A DNA stretch of 64,000 bases from positions 1 through 64,000 of the forward strand of contig NZ_JAAEAH010000010.1 in assembly GCF_010998615.1 (NCBI RefSeq), read 5' to 3'. Of this stretch, positions 35,498-44,137 are shown in pieces (positions within the stretch are counted from its first letter, which is position 1; each line of letters begins with the position of its first letter). The DNA is from Myxococcus sp. CA023. Its GTDB lineage: Bacteria; Myxococcota; Myxococcia; Myxococcales; Myxococcaceae. A model generated the notes under the pieces. The model saw only the letters and a program-made list of their open reading frames with translations, did not search any database and was not told where the DNA came from. Made by a program: the position numbers and the translations under genes.

Positions 35498-38400
35498 ATG
35501 CGTCCATTCTCCGCCCCCCTCGTCGCCGCCGCCGCGCTCCTGGCGCCTTCGCTGGGGTGGGCGCAGTCGATGTCCCCGACCGCCGTCTTGACCACGCAGC
35601 CGCAGGGTGGGGACACCCGCGCGCGAGTGGTGATGGACGAAGCCTCCGAGCTGGCGGTCGATGTCCGCAACAACACCCTCAGTGGGTCGCCGCTCTTCCG
35701 GCGCATCAACGAGGTGTGGTTCGCGTTGCCCAACGGCTACATCCCGCTCGCGTCCATCCCGCCCCCGGGATGGACGGTGGACTACATCGCCAGCGAGCGG
35801 TGGGTCATCTTCTACAATCAGGACTCCTGCAACGGCAGCGGGGACTACGGCCTGGGCCAGGACGAGTCGGCCCGGTTCGTCCTTCGCGTGGTTCCGCCGA
35901 CGTCGAACAACGACCAGAACAACGAACGCTTCATCGCGAGTCAGACGTTCGCCCGTGACACGTGCGCGGGGGGCGACTTCACGACGTCGGTGACGACCTC
36001 GGCCGCGAGCTGGAGTCGCTCCGGTCTCTACACCCAGGTGGACGTGCGTCCTCGGGTGATGGGGGTTGGCGGCGACATCGACGCGCGGATGGTGGTGGAG
36101 AACCGGACGGGCACGAACCACAACAACACCACGGTTGAGGGACCCTCCACGGGCGCGGGCGCCGCCACCTTCCAGGTGGTGGACACCGAGCCGACGCCGT
36201 TCCGCATGAACATCGCCAGCCGGAACGCGGGCGTCTATTCCGCGAGAATGCGGACGGGCTCGGCCGGAACGCTGGTGGCGCGGGTGCGGGGCGTCAGCGG
36301 GAACGGCAACACCGTGTCGCCCGCGGTGGACGCGCGGATGGTCAACGTGGGGGCGCTCCCGGTGGCCATGGACGTGGACACCGACGACGCGTTCAACAAT
36401 GAGACTGTGCGCGTGCGGCTCACGGTGACCAACCCGTCCTCGACGGACACGTTCCTGAACGTGACGCCGCGCGCGCCCGTGTTCCAGGGAACGGCGGCCG
36501 CGTCGCTCGTGTCGGGGCCTGGGCCCGCGAGCGTTCCCCGGCTGGACCCGGGCGCCTCCGCGCACTTCGTCTGGACGTACCAGCTCACGGGAGCCCCGTT
36601 CGCGAACTACCGGTTCCGGGGGCAGGTGGATGCCACGCGCAACGGCGCCTCCGTGACGTCGAACCTGGTGGACTCGAACCAGGGGCGCATCGTGCAGCAC
36701 CGCGTGCGGACGAACATCAGCGCGATGGCCGCCAACTCCACGAACCGGTCCGTCATCTACACCATCCAGAACCGGGGCCCCATGCCGCTGCATGAGGTCC
36801 GGATGCTGCGGCCCGCGCTCAACTACTTCACCGTCAACGGCGTGCTGCAGACGCCCACCGGGTGGCGCATGGCGTCCAACAACGCCACCACGGGCATCAC
36901 CTGGGAGTCGACGAACGCCACGGGCATCCCGGTCAACGGCGAGCGCTCCTTCACGGTGGTGTATTCCAACTTCGGGGCGGGCGCGTCGCTGTCCGGGCCC
37001 ACCACGTTCCGTCATCGCTTCCACCTCATCGATGACTACGGCGGGCCGCAGATTCGCATCGACACCCCGATGACGCTGGTGCAGGGCACCGTTCCCGACG
37101 TCAACCGCCTCACGGGCGTGGCGCGCGATGGCAGCGTGACGCTCACCTGGGACAACCCGGCGGTGCACGGGGGCGTGCTGATTCTTCGCGCGGAGGGCGC
37201 GCCGCCGAACCTCTCTCCGACGCAGGGGCTGACCTACGCGGTGGGGGCCTCTCTGGGCAACGCCCAGGTGGTGTACGCGAACGACGTGGGCGCCACCACG
37301 ACGTTCACCGATACGTCCGTCACCAACGGCACCACGTACTACTACCGCGTCTTCAACTCGGATGACCTGCGGTGGTACTCGCCGGGCAACCAGCCGACGT
37401 CGCAGGCCCTGGTGGCCACGCCTCGGGCTCGCGTGGGCGCGGCGCCACTGTGGTGCTACTCGGTGGGTCTGAATGCCTCGCAGCAGCCCATCACCGAGCT
37501 GGGCACGGGCATCTTCAGCGCCTTCAACGACTCCGTCGTCGCCAACCTCACGCAGGTCACCAACCCGTCGGCGGATGGCGCGGAGCGGTGGCGGCCTCGC
37601 CCGCTGGCGGGCCTCATTGGCAGCCGCTTCCCGGTGGTGCCGCTGCATGGCCTGCCCGGGCAGTACATCCTCGTGGGCGACCAGGGTGGGGTGGCCAGCG
37701 CGCTCAACGCCGCCACCGGCCAGGTGCTGTGGCGATGGGACAATGGTGGCCAGCCCATTGGCACCATCCAGTCATTCCCTGTCACGCAGCTCTTCGACTA
37801 CGCGAATGCCGCATACCGGGCCGCGCACCCCAACCGCGACCTCGTCTTCTTCGCCACGCGGCTGGCGGACGCTTCGCGCAACCGGGTGGTGGCCCTGAAT
37901 GCCGCCACCGGCGCGCTGGTCTGGAGCTACCAGCCTGGGAATCTGGGCATGGTGGCGGGCGGCATGGTGGTGGACTACACCAACAACCGGCTCTTCGTGG
38001 CGACGCGCGCGCACGCGGGCTCGCCGAACACGCTTCGGGTGCTGAACACGCTGACGGGCCAGGTGCTGGCCCAGCTCCCGGTGGGCGACGTGGAGCTGAG
38101 CCTGGTTCGCAATGCGTACAGCAACCTGATTCTCGTGACGGACAGCGATGGCTTCGTGCACGGCGTGGATGCCGCCACGGCGCAGCTCGTGTGGAGCCTG
38201 CCAGTCACCACGCGCCCGGCGCCGAACACACCTGCCTTCACCAGCTTCGTGCGGCCCCAGGGCTCGGGCTTCGTGGCCAGTCTCGCGGCCGGCCGGGTGG
38301 CGCTGTACGACGTCTCGGGGCCCGCCCAGTCGCCGCCGGTGCTCCGGTGGAGCACGCCGATCGCGTCTCCCTCTGGCACCTTCTCCTTCAATCGGAATGG

Positions 38401-38596
38401 CGCCGTGCGCATCTACGTTGGCAGCTCCGACGGACAGGTCCACCAACTGGAGCTGCTGGATGGCTCCGACTCCGGTCAGGTCTCGATTGGTGGTGCGCAG
38501 CGTATCGGGACTCCCACCATCGACCACACGGTGAGCCGCCTCCACGTGGGCTCCGAAGATGGACGCATCTGCGCGTTCCCCGTCCCTTTCCCTTGA
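35498..38596 (+). CDS. Large secreted protein with Fn3-like and PQQ-type beta-propeller repeats
   Basis: 1032 residues with a signal peptide (about 1-23, SLGWAQS). Residues about 30-510 are successive beta-sandwich domains (PALYRR-type and CARDB-like). A fibronectin type III-like domain sits near 530-640 (VTLTWDNPAVHGG). The C-terminal 380 residues hold PQQ-like propeller repeats (LNAATGQVLWRW, LNAATGALVWSY, DAATAQLVWSL). No membrane span after the signal, so it is periplasmic, surface or secreted. ATG 35498 follows the previous stop by 12 bases. It is part of the cassette transcript and may be a target, a carrier or a scaffold; this is inference. Confidence 0.85.
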   Translation: MRPFSAPLVAAAALLAPSLGWAQSMSPTAVLTTQPQGGDTRARVVMDEASELAVDVRNNTLSGSPLFRRINEVWFALPNGYIPLASIPPPGWTVDYIASERWVIFYNQDSCNGSGDYGLGQDESARFVLRVVPPTSNNDQNNERFIASQTFARDTCAGGDFTTSVTTSAASWSRSGLYTQVDVRPRVMGVGGDIDARMVVENRTGTNHNNTTVEGPSTGAGAATFQVVDTEPTPFRMNIASRNAGVYSARMRTGSAGTLVARVRGVSGNGNTVSPAVDARMVNVGALPVAMDVDTDDAFNNETVRVRLTVTNPSSTDTFLNVTPRAPVFQGTAAASLVSGPGPASVPRLDPGASAHFVWTYQLTGAPFANYRFRGQVDATRNGASVTSNLVDSNQGRIVQHRVRTNISAMAANSTNRSVIYTIQNRGPMPLHEVRMLRPALNYFTVNGVLQTPTGWRMASNNATTGITWESTNATGIPVNGERSFTVVYSNFGAGASLSGPTTFRHRFHLIDDYGGPQIRIDTPMTLVQGTVPDVNRLTGVARDGSVTLTWDNPAVHGGVLILRAEGAPPNLSPTQGLTYAVGASLGNAQVVYANDVGATTTFTDTSVTNGTTYYYRVFNSDDLRWYSPGNQPTSQALVATPRARVGAAPLWCYSVGLNASQQPITELGTGIFSAFNDSVVANLTQVTNPSADGAERWRPRPLAGLIGSRFPVVPLHGLPGQYILVGDQGGVASALNAATGQVLWRWDNGGQPIGTIQSFPVTQLFDYANAAYRAAHPNRDLVFFATRLADASRNRVVALNAATGALVWSYQPGNLGMVAGGMVVDYTNNRLFVATRAHAGSPNTLRVLNTLTGQVLAQLPVGDVELSLVRNAYSNLILVTDSDGFVHGVDAATAQLVWSLPVTTRPAPNTPAFTSFVRPQGSGFVASLAAGRVALYDVSGPAQSPPVLRWSTPIASPSGTFSFNRNGAVRIYVGSSDGQVHQLELLDGSDSGQVSIGGAQRIGTPTIDHTVSRLHVGSEDGRICAFPVPFP

Positions 38597-38628
38597 AGAA
38601 CGTCCCTTCTTCCTCGCTCGCACGCCCC

Positions 38629-38775
38629 ATGACTTCGGACGCCTTCCAGACGACGCCCCCTCCTGACGCCGGCCCTGTCTATGAGGCGCCGGCCATTCTC
38701 TGGGAGCAGCCCTTCGTGGCACTGGCGCAGATTTCCCAGTGCCACATCCCTGGTGAGTCGGAGTGCATTCCCTGA
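38629..38775 (+). CDS. 48-residue Cys-containing peptide, putative modified-peptide precursor
   Basis: The peptide starts MTSDAFQTTPPPDAGPVYEA and ends SQCHIPGESECIP. It contains Y18-x-x-P21-x-I23-L24, the element by which lasso-peptide leaders bind PqqD-like recognition domains, followed by a hydrophobic stretch and two cysteines (38 and 46). It lies between the large secreted protein gene and the HprK-like kinase gene, overlapping the latter by 13 bases. ATG 38629 lacks a clear ribosome site. An in-frame TTG at 38593 overlaps the previous stop (TTGA) and would give 60 residues, a possible coupled start. Too short for reliable homology by eye. Confidence 0.6.
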   Translation: MTSDAFQTTPPPDAGPVYEAPAILWEQPFVALAQISQCHIPGESECIP

Positions 38776-39614
38776 GCCTTCCGCCGGAAGGCCCCACGGC
38801 GGACGCGGCCCTCTGCCTGCGGATCGCCGGTTGGACGGGAGTTGTGGAAGTCGGTGATGCGGGCCTGCGAGACTCGCTCCGGCGCATGTTCTCCCGGTTC
38901 GTGGTGTCCCCAAGGCGACAGGGCAGTGAGGTGGCTCGGCTCGTGGCCGTGGCCCCCACCCCTGCGCGTCCTGCGCCCGTCATTCGCGAGCTGCCACGGG
39001 TCCTCCGCGGGGAGGACGGCGCGCTGCGCCTGGCCGGCGAGGACTACGACGCGACGCTTTCCGCCGATGGCCTCCAGGCCCACGTGGAGGGGCAGGGGCG
39101 GTTTCCCGTGGAGACGGTGCTGAAGGTGATGCTTGCCCGGGCGCTGGCTCGGCGTGGCGGGCTGCTGGTGCACGGCGTGGCGGTGGCGCACCAGGGCCGG
39201 GCCGCGCTCTTCACGGGGCACTCGGGGGCGGGGAAGAGCACGCTGGGGGTCTTGTGGGCGCAGGCGGGCGGGCAGGTGTTGTCCGATGAGTTGGTGGCTG
39301 TGTGGCCGGAGCCCGGCCAGGGCTGGCGGGCGGCGGGGACTCCGTGGAACGTGGGGCAGGCCGCCGAGGCGGAGCTGAGCGCGGTGGGGACGCTGGCGTG
39401 GGACGGCGTGTCGCGGTGGGAGCCGCAGGCCGCTGGAGACGTCGGACGGATGCTGCTCGTCAATGCCCTGCTGTCCGAGGCGACGTCCGTGGGGCGGGGT
39501 GGGCTGCTTGGCGCGGCGGGACGGTTGCTGTCGGAGGTTTCGCCCGTGCGGTTGGTGTTCGCGCGTGATGCGTCCGCGGCGGCGGTGATTCAGGGAGCGT
39601 TGGCGAATGGGTGA
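38763..39614 (+). CDS. HprK-like (HPr kinase-related) protein
   Basis: 283 residues. The central HPr-kinase core is clear: GLLVHGVAV (conserved His near 137), P-loop GHSGAGKST (152-160) and LSDELVAV (Walker B-like Asp near 175). It lacks the N-terminal domain and the C-terminal HPr-docking motif of true HprK, and no HPr gene is nearby. Such HprK-like proteins occur in peptide-modification clusters, including lasso clusters where one phosphorylates a precursor side chain. GTG 38763 overlaps the small peptide gene and the stop overlaps miaA by eight bases. Confidence 0.82.
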   Translation: MHSLSLPPEGPTADAALCLRIAGWTGVVEVGDAGLRDSLRRMFSRFVVSPRRQGSEVARLVAVAPTPARPAPVIRELPRVLRGEDGALRLAGEDYDATLSADGLQAHVEGQGRFPVETVLKVMLARALARRGGLLVHGVAVAHQGRAALFTGHSGAGKSTLGVLWAQAGGQVLSDELVAVWPEPGQGWRAAGTPWNVGQAAEAELSAVGTLAWDGVSRWEPQAAGDVGRMLLVNALLSEATSVGRGGLLGAAGRLLSEVSPVRLVFARDASAAAVIQGALANG

Positions 39615-40533
39615 GGGTGGAGCGCAGCGGCCACTGTTGACGGTGATTGCCGGGCCGACGGCGTCGGGGAAGACGGCGCTGGCGATTGCGCTGGCTCAGC
39701 GTGCGGGTGGCGAGATTGTCAGCGCGGACTCGCAGCAGGTGTACCGGCACTTCGATATCGGCACGGCGAAGCCCTCCTCGGAGGAGCTGGCCGCGGTGCC
39801 TCATCACCTGGTGTCCGCCGTGGACCCGATGGAGGCGTTCTCCGCTGTCGAGTACCAGCGCCGTGCGGACGCCATCATCGCGGAGATTGCCGCACGCGGC
39901 CGTCCTGTCTTCGTCGTGGGCGGCACCGGGCTGTATTTGCGCGTGTTGCTTCACGGTGTGCTCGAGGCGCCCGGGGCCTTGCCGGAGTTGAGGGCGGAGC
40001 TGGAGGCGCTGGCGGCCGGTGAGGGGCGCGAGGCGGTGCATCGGAAGCTGGCGGAGGTGGACCCGGAGACGGCGGCGAAGCTCCCTCCGCAGGACCTGGT
40101 CCGCGTCATCCGGGCGCTGGAGATTCATGCGCAGACCGGCGTGCCCGCCTCGGCGTTCCGGAAGGCCCATGCCTTCGCTCCGGACCGTTATCCCTTCCAA
40201 CTGTACGTTCTGTCGCCACCGCGCGACGTGCTGTACGGGCTCATCAACACGCGCACGCGGATGTTGTTCGAGCGTGGGCTCGTCGAGGAGACCCGCGAGC
40301 TGCTGGCGCGGGGGTACGCCGATGCGGCGCCCATGCGCAGCGTGGGCTATGTGCAGGCGCGCGCCGTCGTTGAGGGGAGGATGACTCGCGAAGAGGCCAT
40401 TCGCGACACCGCGCAGGAGACGCGCCGCTACGCCAAGCGGCAGTTGACGTGGTTCCGGAAGGAGCCCGGGGCTGTCTTCCTGGCGCCCCCGTACGAGGCG
40501 GCGCTTCCGCTCGGCGGCTGTTGCTCGCCCTGA
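39607..40533 (+). CDS. miaA: tRNA dimethylallyltransferase
   Basis: 308 residues: P-loop GPTASGKT, DSQQVYRHFDIGTAKPS, VGGTGLYLR and the C-terminal RRYAKRQLTWFRKE motif. It adds a dimethylallyl group to A37 of tRNAs reading UNN codons. ATG 39607 overlaps the kinase stop, so translation may be coupled. Housekeeping gene; its proximity to the cassette is probably positional. Confidence 0.95.
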   Translation: MGEGGAQRPLLTVIAGPTASGKTALAIALAQRAGGEIVSADSQQVYRHFDIGTAKPSSEELAAVPHHLVSAVDPMEAFSAVEYQRRADAIIAEIAARGRPVFVVGGTGLYLRVLLHGVLEAPGALPELRAELEALAAGEGREAVHRKLAEVDPETAAKLPPQDLVRVIRALEIHAQTGVPASAFRKAHAFAPDRYPFQLYVLSPPRDVLYGLINTRTRMLFERGLVEETRELLARGYADAAPMRSVGYVQARAVVEGRMTREEAIRDTAQETRRYAKRQLTWFRKEPGAVFLAPPYEAALPLGGCCSP

Positions 40534-40705
40534 CGGCCCAAGGGGCGGGCGGGGGACGGAGCGGCGTCAGCGAGCGTTGTCGGCCCCAACGCGGGGGCAC
40601 ATGTTCGGCGATGGATGTGCCGGGTTCCTTTGTGGCCTGCCGACAGGCGGGCGAGACGCGAGGCGGCTCGGCCTCCGAAGTGCACTCGCTTCGGGAGCAG
40701 TCACC

Positions 40706-41323
40706 ATGGCCTTCACCGATGAACGCAAACCGGAAATCCTGACCCCTGACTCGAGGCCGAGGGTGAACTCGGCGGCCTGGGGTGGCCCCTTCATCATGGG
40801 GATTTTGATGACGCTGCTGGGGATTGTCGCGCTGGGGGCCGCCTTCTTCACCAGCCTGGTGTCGGCCATCCTCTTCGGCGCGATGCTGGCCGCGGCAGGC
40901 GTCATGGAAGTCATCTCCGCCTTCCGGACGCGCAAGGAGGGCGGGCCGTTCTGGCTGTACCTGCTCAGCGGCATCCTCTCCGTCGTCGTGGGTCTGTTCA
41001 TCCTCGTCTACCCGGCGGCGGGACTGGGTGCCATGACCCTGCTGCTGGCGGGCTACTTCTTCGCCAGCGGGCTCTTTCACGCCGTCACCTCGGTGATGGA
41101 CCGCTATCCCCGGTGGGGCTGGGACTTCTTCTACGGCGCCGTGTCCATCTTCCTGGGCATCGTCGTGATGCGGCAGTGGCCCATCTCCGCCGTCTGGCTG
41201 GTGGGCACGCTGGTGGGAATCGGCATCTTCTTCCGGGGCGTGGCGCTGATGGCGGGCGCCCTCACCGTGCGCAAGGTGCTCCGATCGGGCGGTCCGACAA
41301 CGCCTGCCTCCATCTCCCGCTGA
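40706..41323 (+). CDS. HdeD-family membrane protein
   Basis: 205 residues with six predicted membrane spans in three hairpins, each spaced by short charged loops (SFRTRKEGGPFW, DRYPRWGWDFFYG), the layout of HdeD. The family is named for acid-resistance association but its activity is unknown. ATG 40706 has GGGAG eight bases upstream; the in-frame start at 40577 would add 43 non-hydrophobic residues before the first span. Confidence 0.85.
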   Translation: MAFTDERKPEILTPDSRPRVNSAAWGGPFIMGILMTLLGIVALGAAFFTSLVSAILFGAMLAAAGVMEVISAFRTRKEGGPFWLYLLSGILSVVVGLFILVYPAAGLGAMTLLLAGYFFASGLFHAVTSVMDRYPRWGWDFFYGAVSIFLGIVVMRQWPISAVWLVGTLVGIGIFFRGVALMAGALTVRKVLRSGGPTTPASISR

Positions 41324-41441
41324 CGGGCAGGCGGCCAAGGGCACCGGCTCCCGTCCAGGGCGGACACATCCCACGTGTCCCCCTGGATTGGCGCTTGCCA
41401 GGCCCCGCGCAGGCGCGGCAGCGTAGGCGCCCTGCGACAAT

Positions 41442-42368
41442 ATGATCGACTACGACCCGCACCGTTGGTGGAGCTACTTCCATTACCTCCGCGGTTCCAT
41501 GGTCCGCGAGATTGTGGCCCGGGTCCTCGTCTGTGTGTTGTGGGCCGTGGGCGTCACCGCGGTCCATCATCACACCAGGCCCCTGGACATCCCGGCCACG
41601 GTGCACACGCTGGCGGGCATCTCGCTCAGCTTGTTGCTCGTCTTCCGGACCAACGCCTCCTATGACCGCTTCTGGGAAGGCCGGAAGCTGTGGGGCGGCA
41701 TCGTCAACGAGACGCGCAACCTGGCCCGTGCATCCGGCGTCTTCATGCGTCGGGACGCCGCGCTCTACGGCACGCTGCTGCGGTGGATTAGCAGCTTCCC
41801 CTATGCCTCCGCCGCGTTACTGCGAGGGGAGCGGGACCTGGGCCCCGTCGCCTCCGAGCTGCCGCGCGACGAAGCGGACGCGGTGCTGGGCAGCCAGCAC
41901 GTCCCGCTCGCGGTGTCGCAGAAGATGTCTGCCGTGCTCGATGAGGGCCGGCTGCGGGGCTACTACCCCGAATACGTCCAGATGCAGCTCGACCAGAATG
42001 TCCAACTGCTCATCGACTACATCGGCGGCTGCGAGCGCATCCACAAGACGCCCATGCCGTTCGCCTACATGATGCACCTGCGGCGAGCGCTGATCGTCTA
42101 CTGCTACACGCTGCCGTTCGCGTTGGTGGATTCGTTCGGCTGGATAACGGTGCCGGCCACGTTCGTCGTCGCCTACGTCTTCTTCGGCATCGAGGAGATT
42201 GGCGTGGAGATCGAGGACCCGTTCGGCCACGACGACAACGACCTGCCGCTGGAGCGGATCTGCGAGACGATCCGCGGCAACCTCAAGGCGCTGATGCCCG
42301 GGGGCGCCGAGGCCATCCACGCCCCGGTCTCCGCGGTCTCCATTCCCGGCGGTGGTCAGGACGCGTAG
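41442..42368 (+). CDS. Bestrophin-family anion channel-like protein
   Basis: 308 residues with four main membrane segments and the family hallmarks LLVFRTNASYDRFWEGRKLWGGI near the second span and IEEIGVEIEDPFGHDDNDLPL near the C-terminus. Bacterial bestrophins form pentameric channels for anions or cations. The 3' end overlaps the convergent flavoprotein gene by 13 bases. Confidence 0.9.
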   Translation: MIDYDPHRWWSYFHYLRGSMVREIVARVLVCVLWAVGVTAVHHHTRPLDIPATVHTLAGISLSLLLVFRTNASYDRFWEGRKLWGGIVNETRNLARASGVFMRRDAALYGTLLRWISSFPYASAALLRGERDLGPVASELPRDEADAVLGSQHVPLAVSQKMSAVLDEGRLRGYYPEYVQMQLDQNVQLLIDYIGGCERIHKTPMPFAYMMHLRRALIVYCYTLPFALVDSFGWITVPATFVVAYVFFGIEEIGVEIEDPFGHDDNDLPLERICETIRGNLKALMPGGAEAIHAPVSAVSIPGGGQDA

Positions 42369-44089
42369 CGGTCCGCGGCCACCTCGCGCGTGTCGTCCGC
42401 GGCGTGCGGCGCGGGCGCGGGCTCCAGGACGGGGACTCGGCCGGTGAGGATGCGCAGCAGCCGGTCTGGGTCCACGGGCTTGGGCAGGAAGGCCTCTGCC
42501 CCCGCGTCCAGGGCCCGCTGCCGGACATGCGGCCGGTTGAGGCCACTCATCACCAGCACGCGGGTGTTCCGGGTGAGGGGATGCTGCTTCAGGCCCTCGG
42601 CTAGCCGCAGGCCATCCACCCAGTGCAGCACCACGTCCAAGAGGATGGCCGTGGGTGGCCGCCGGGCCACCGCGCAGAAGAGGGCCAGCTCGTCGGCGAA
42701 GGACACCACCGTCGCTCCGGTGCTCTCCAGCAGTGCCGTGAGCGCCTCGCGTGCGTCCGGGTCGTCATCCACGACGTAGTAGAGGTCCGGCTCCAACTCC
42801 GGCACCACCGAGGGCACTGGCTCCACCGTGGTGCGCAGCCAGGAGCCCACCATCTCCTTGAGCCCCGCCCAGCGCGCGGCGCCCAGCAGCGCGATGGGCG
42901 TGGGGCCGCTCAGGCCCAGCACGCCGCCACCGAAGGAGCCACCCAGCGTCCGTCGCCCCTTCGCCTTGGCGAAGGCCTCCGGCGCTCGAGGCCCCGCTCG
43001 GCGCAGCCAGGTCATCGTCCGGGCTCCCGCGGCGGCGTCCTCCAGCATTTCGCCCAGGCCTTCGCGCACGTAGCGGCGCTCCAGGGGGCCCGTGTCCAGC
43101 CCGCCGTCGAGCAGCGCCACCGCCGCGCGGCTGCACGAAGCCAGTGTCTCCGACAATCCCACCTGGAGCGGGTGGCCGAAGGCCGCGGGCCCTACCGCGA
43201 TCTGCCCCGGCGCCACCAGCGTCCGGCCCGGTCCGTAGGGCAGGCGGGTGGTCTCCAGGGCCGCCAGCTCGAAGCCTTCCTCCACCAGGCCGTCACGCGC
43301 GGCCATCATCAGCACCTGGCACAGGTCCGCGGGCGTCACCGCCGGCCCGAAGGCCAGCGCGTACACCGAGTTGGCGCCAGGCAGCAGGAACAGGCCATCG
43401 ACCGTTGGCAGGGGCGCAATCCACAGCCGGGCCACCGGAGCCAGCTCCAGCCGAGGCGAAGCGTGGCGCAGGCGGGCCTGCACCGCCGGGATGGTGGGGG
43501 CAGGGCGGAAGCCCTTGAAGAAGGCGTCACCCATCAGCGGCCCGGCGCCCGAGGCCAGCGCCACCGCATGAAAGCGATCGCCACTGCCCTGGGCGCGCAC
43601 CACCAGCGAGCCCGCGCCGCGCACGGAGGCGGGCGCATCCGGCGCGGGGGCCTGTCGCTCCACGCGCTCGACGTGGCGGGGAAGGAAGCGGGCGCCCTGG
43701 GCGCTGGCCGCGGTGGCGAGCACATCCCGCACCTGCTCCAGGCCGCCCAGCCCCTGGGGCCAGCCGTCCACCACCCAGAGGCCACCGGGCGTGGAGGCCA
43801 GCAGCTCGCGCCGGCTCTCGGCGATGATTTCAACGCCGCGCAGCTCATGGGCACGCCATTCGGAGGGGATGCGGCAGCCCAGCGCGGCCAGGCGTGAGCG
43901 GCATTCCGGCGTCAGCACCGCCGGCGGGGCGGTGCGCTCCTGTGTTCCTCCGGAGTAGACGCGCACGTCCAGCGCCAGCCCGCGAGCCCTCCCGTTGAAA
44001 AGGAGTGAGGCGGCAAGCCCCGCTCCGGCAATGCCGCCTCCCACCACCGCCACTCTTGAACCCGTCGCCAGTCTGTTCCCCAGCATCAT
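42356..44089 (-). CDS. FAD-dependent oxidoreductase fused to a response-regulator receiver domain
   Basis: 577 residues. The N-terminus has the dinucleotide-binding motif VAVVGGGIAGAGLAAS, and about 380 further residues follow a flavoprotein monooxygenase/dehydrogenase-like layout (GDAFF, AVGPAAFGHPLQVGLSE as the FAD-distal motif). A complete receiver domain occupies about 436-548: acidic VDDDP, phospho-acceptor Asp485 (LLDVVL), Ser (VMSGL) and Lys537 (LPKPV). The fusion of a flavoenzyme to a receiver is rare. Upstream is an intergenic gap, then dmxB on the same strand. The enzymatic reaction is unknown. Confidence 0.85.
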   Translation of the reverse strand: MMLGNRLATGSRVAVVGGGIAGAGLAASLLFNGRARGLALDVRVYSGGTQERTAPPAVLTPECRSRLAALGCRIPSEWRAHELRGVEIIAESRRELLASTPGGLWVVDGWPQGLGGLEQVRDVLATAASAQGARFLPRHVERVERQAPAPDAPASVRGAGSLVVRAQGSGDRFHAVALASGAGPLMGDAFFKGFRPAPTIPAVQARLRHASPRLELAPVARLWIAPLPTVDGLFLLPGANSVYALAFGPAVTPADLCQVLMMAARDGLVEEGFELAALETTRLPYGPGRTLVAPGQIAVGPAAFGHPLQVGLSETLASCSRAAVALLDGGLDTGPLERRYVREGLGEMLEDAAAGARTMTWLRRAGPRAPEAFAKAKGRRTLGGSFGGGVLGLSGPTPIALLGAARWAGLKEMVGSWLRTTVEPVPSVVPELEPDLYYVVDDDPDAREALTALLESTGATVVSFADELALFCAVARRPPTAILLDVVLHWVDGLRLAEGLKQHPLTRNTRVLVMSGLNRPHVRQRALDAGAEAFLPKPVDPDRLLRILTGRVPVLEPAPAPHAADDTREVAADRYAS

Positions 44090-44137
44090 CCGCGCCCTCG
44101 CTGCTGCCCCGCCGTTGCCTGCCTCACCGCGCCCCGT

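Noticed and set aside
35039-37648. An 869-residue reverse-strand frame over the large secreted protein gene
   Set aside because: Arg/His/Val-rich with no domain; an antisense shadow of the forward gene.
34259-39614. Calling the cassette a lasso-peptide cluster
   Set aside because: There is no asparagine-synthetase-like cyclase and no transglutaminase-like protease; the leader motif lacks the conserved Gly and Thr.
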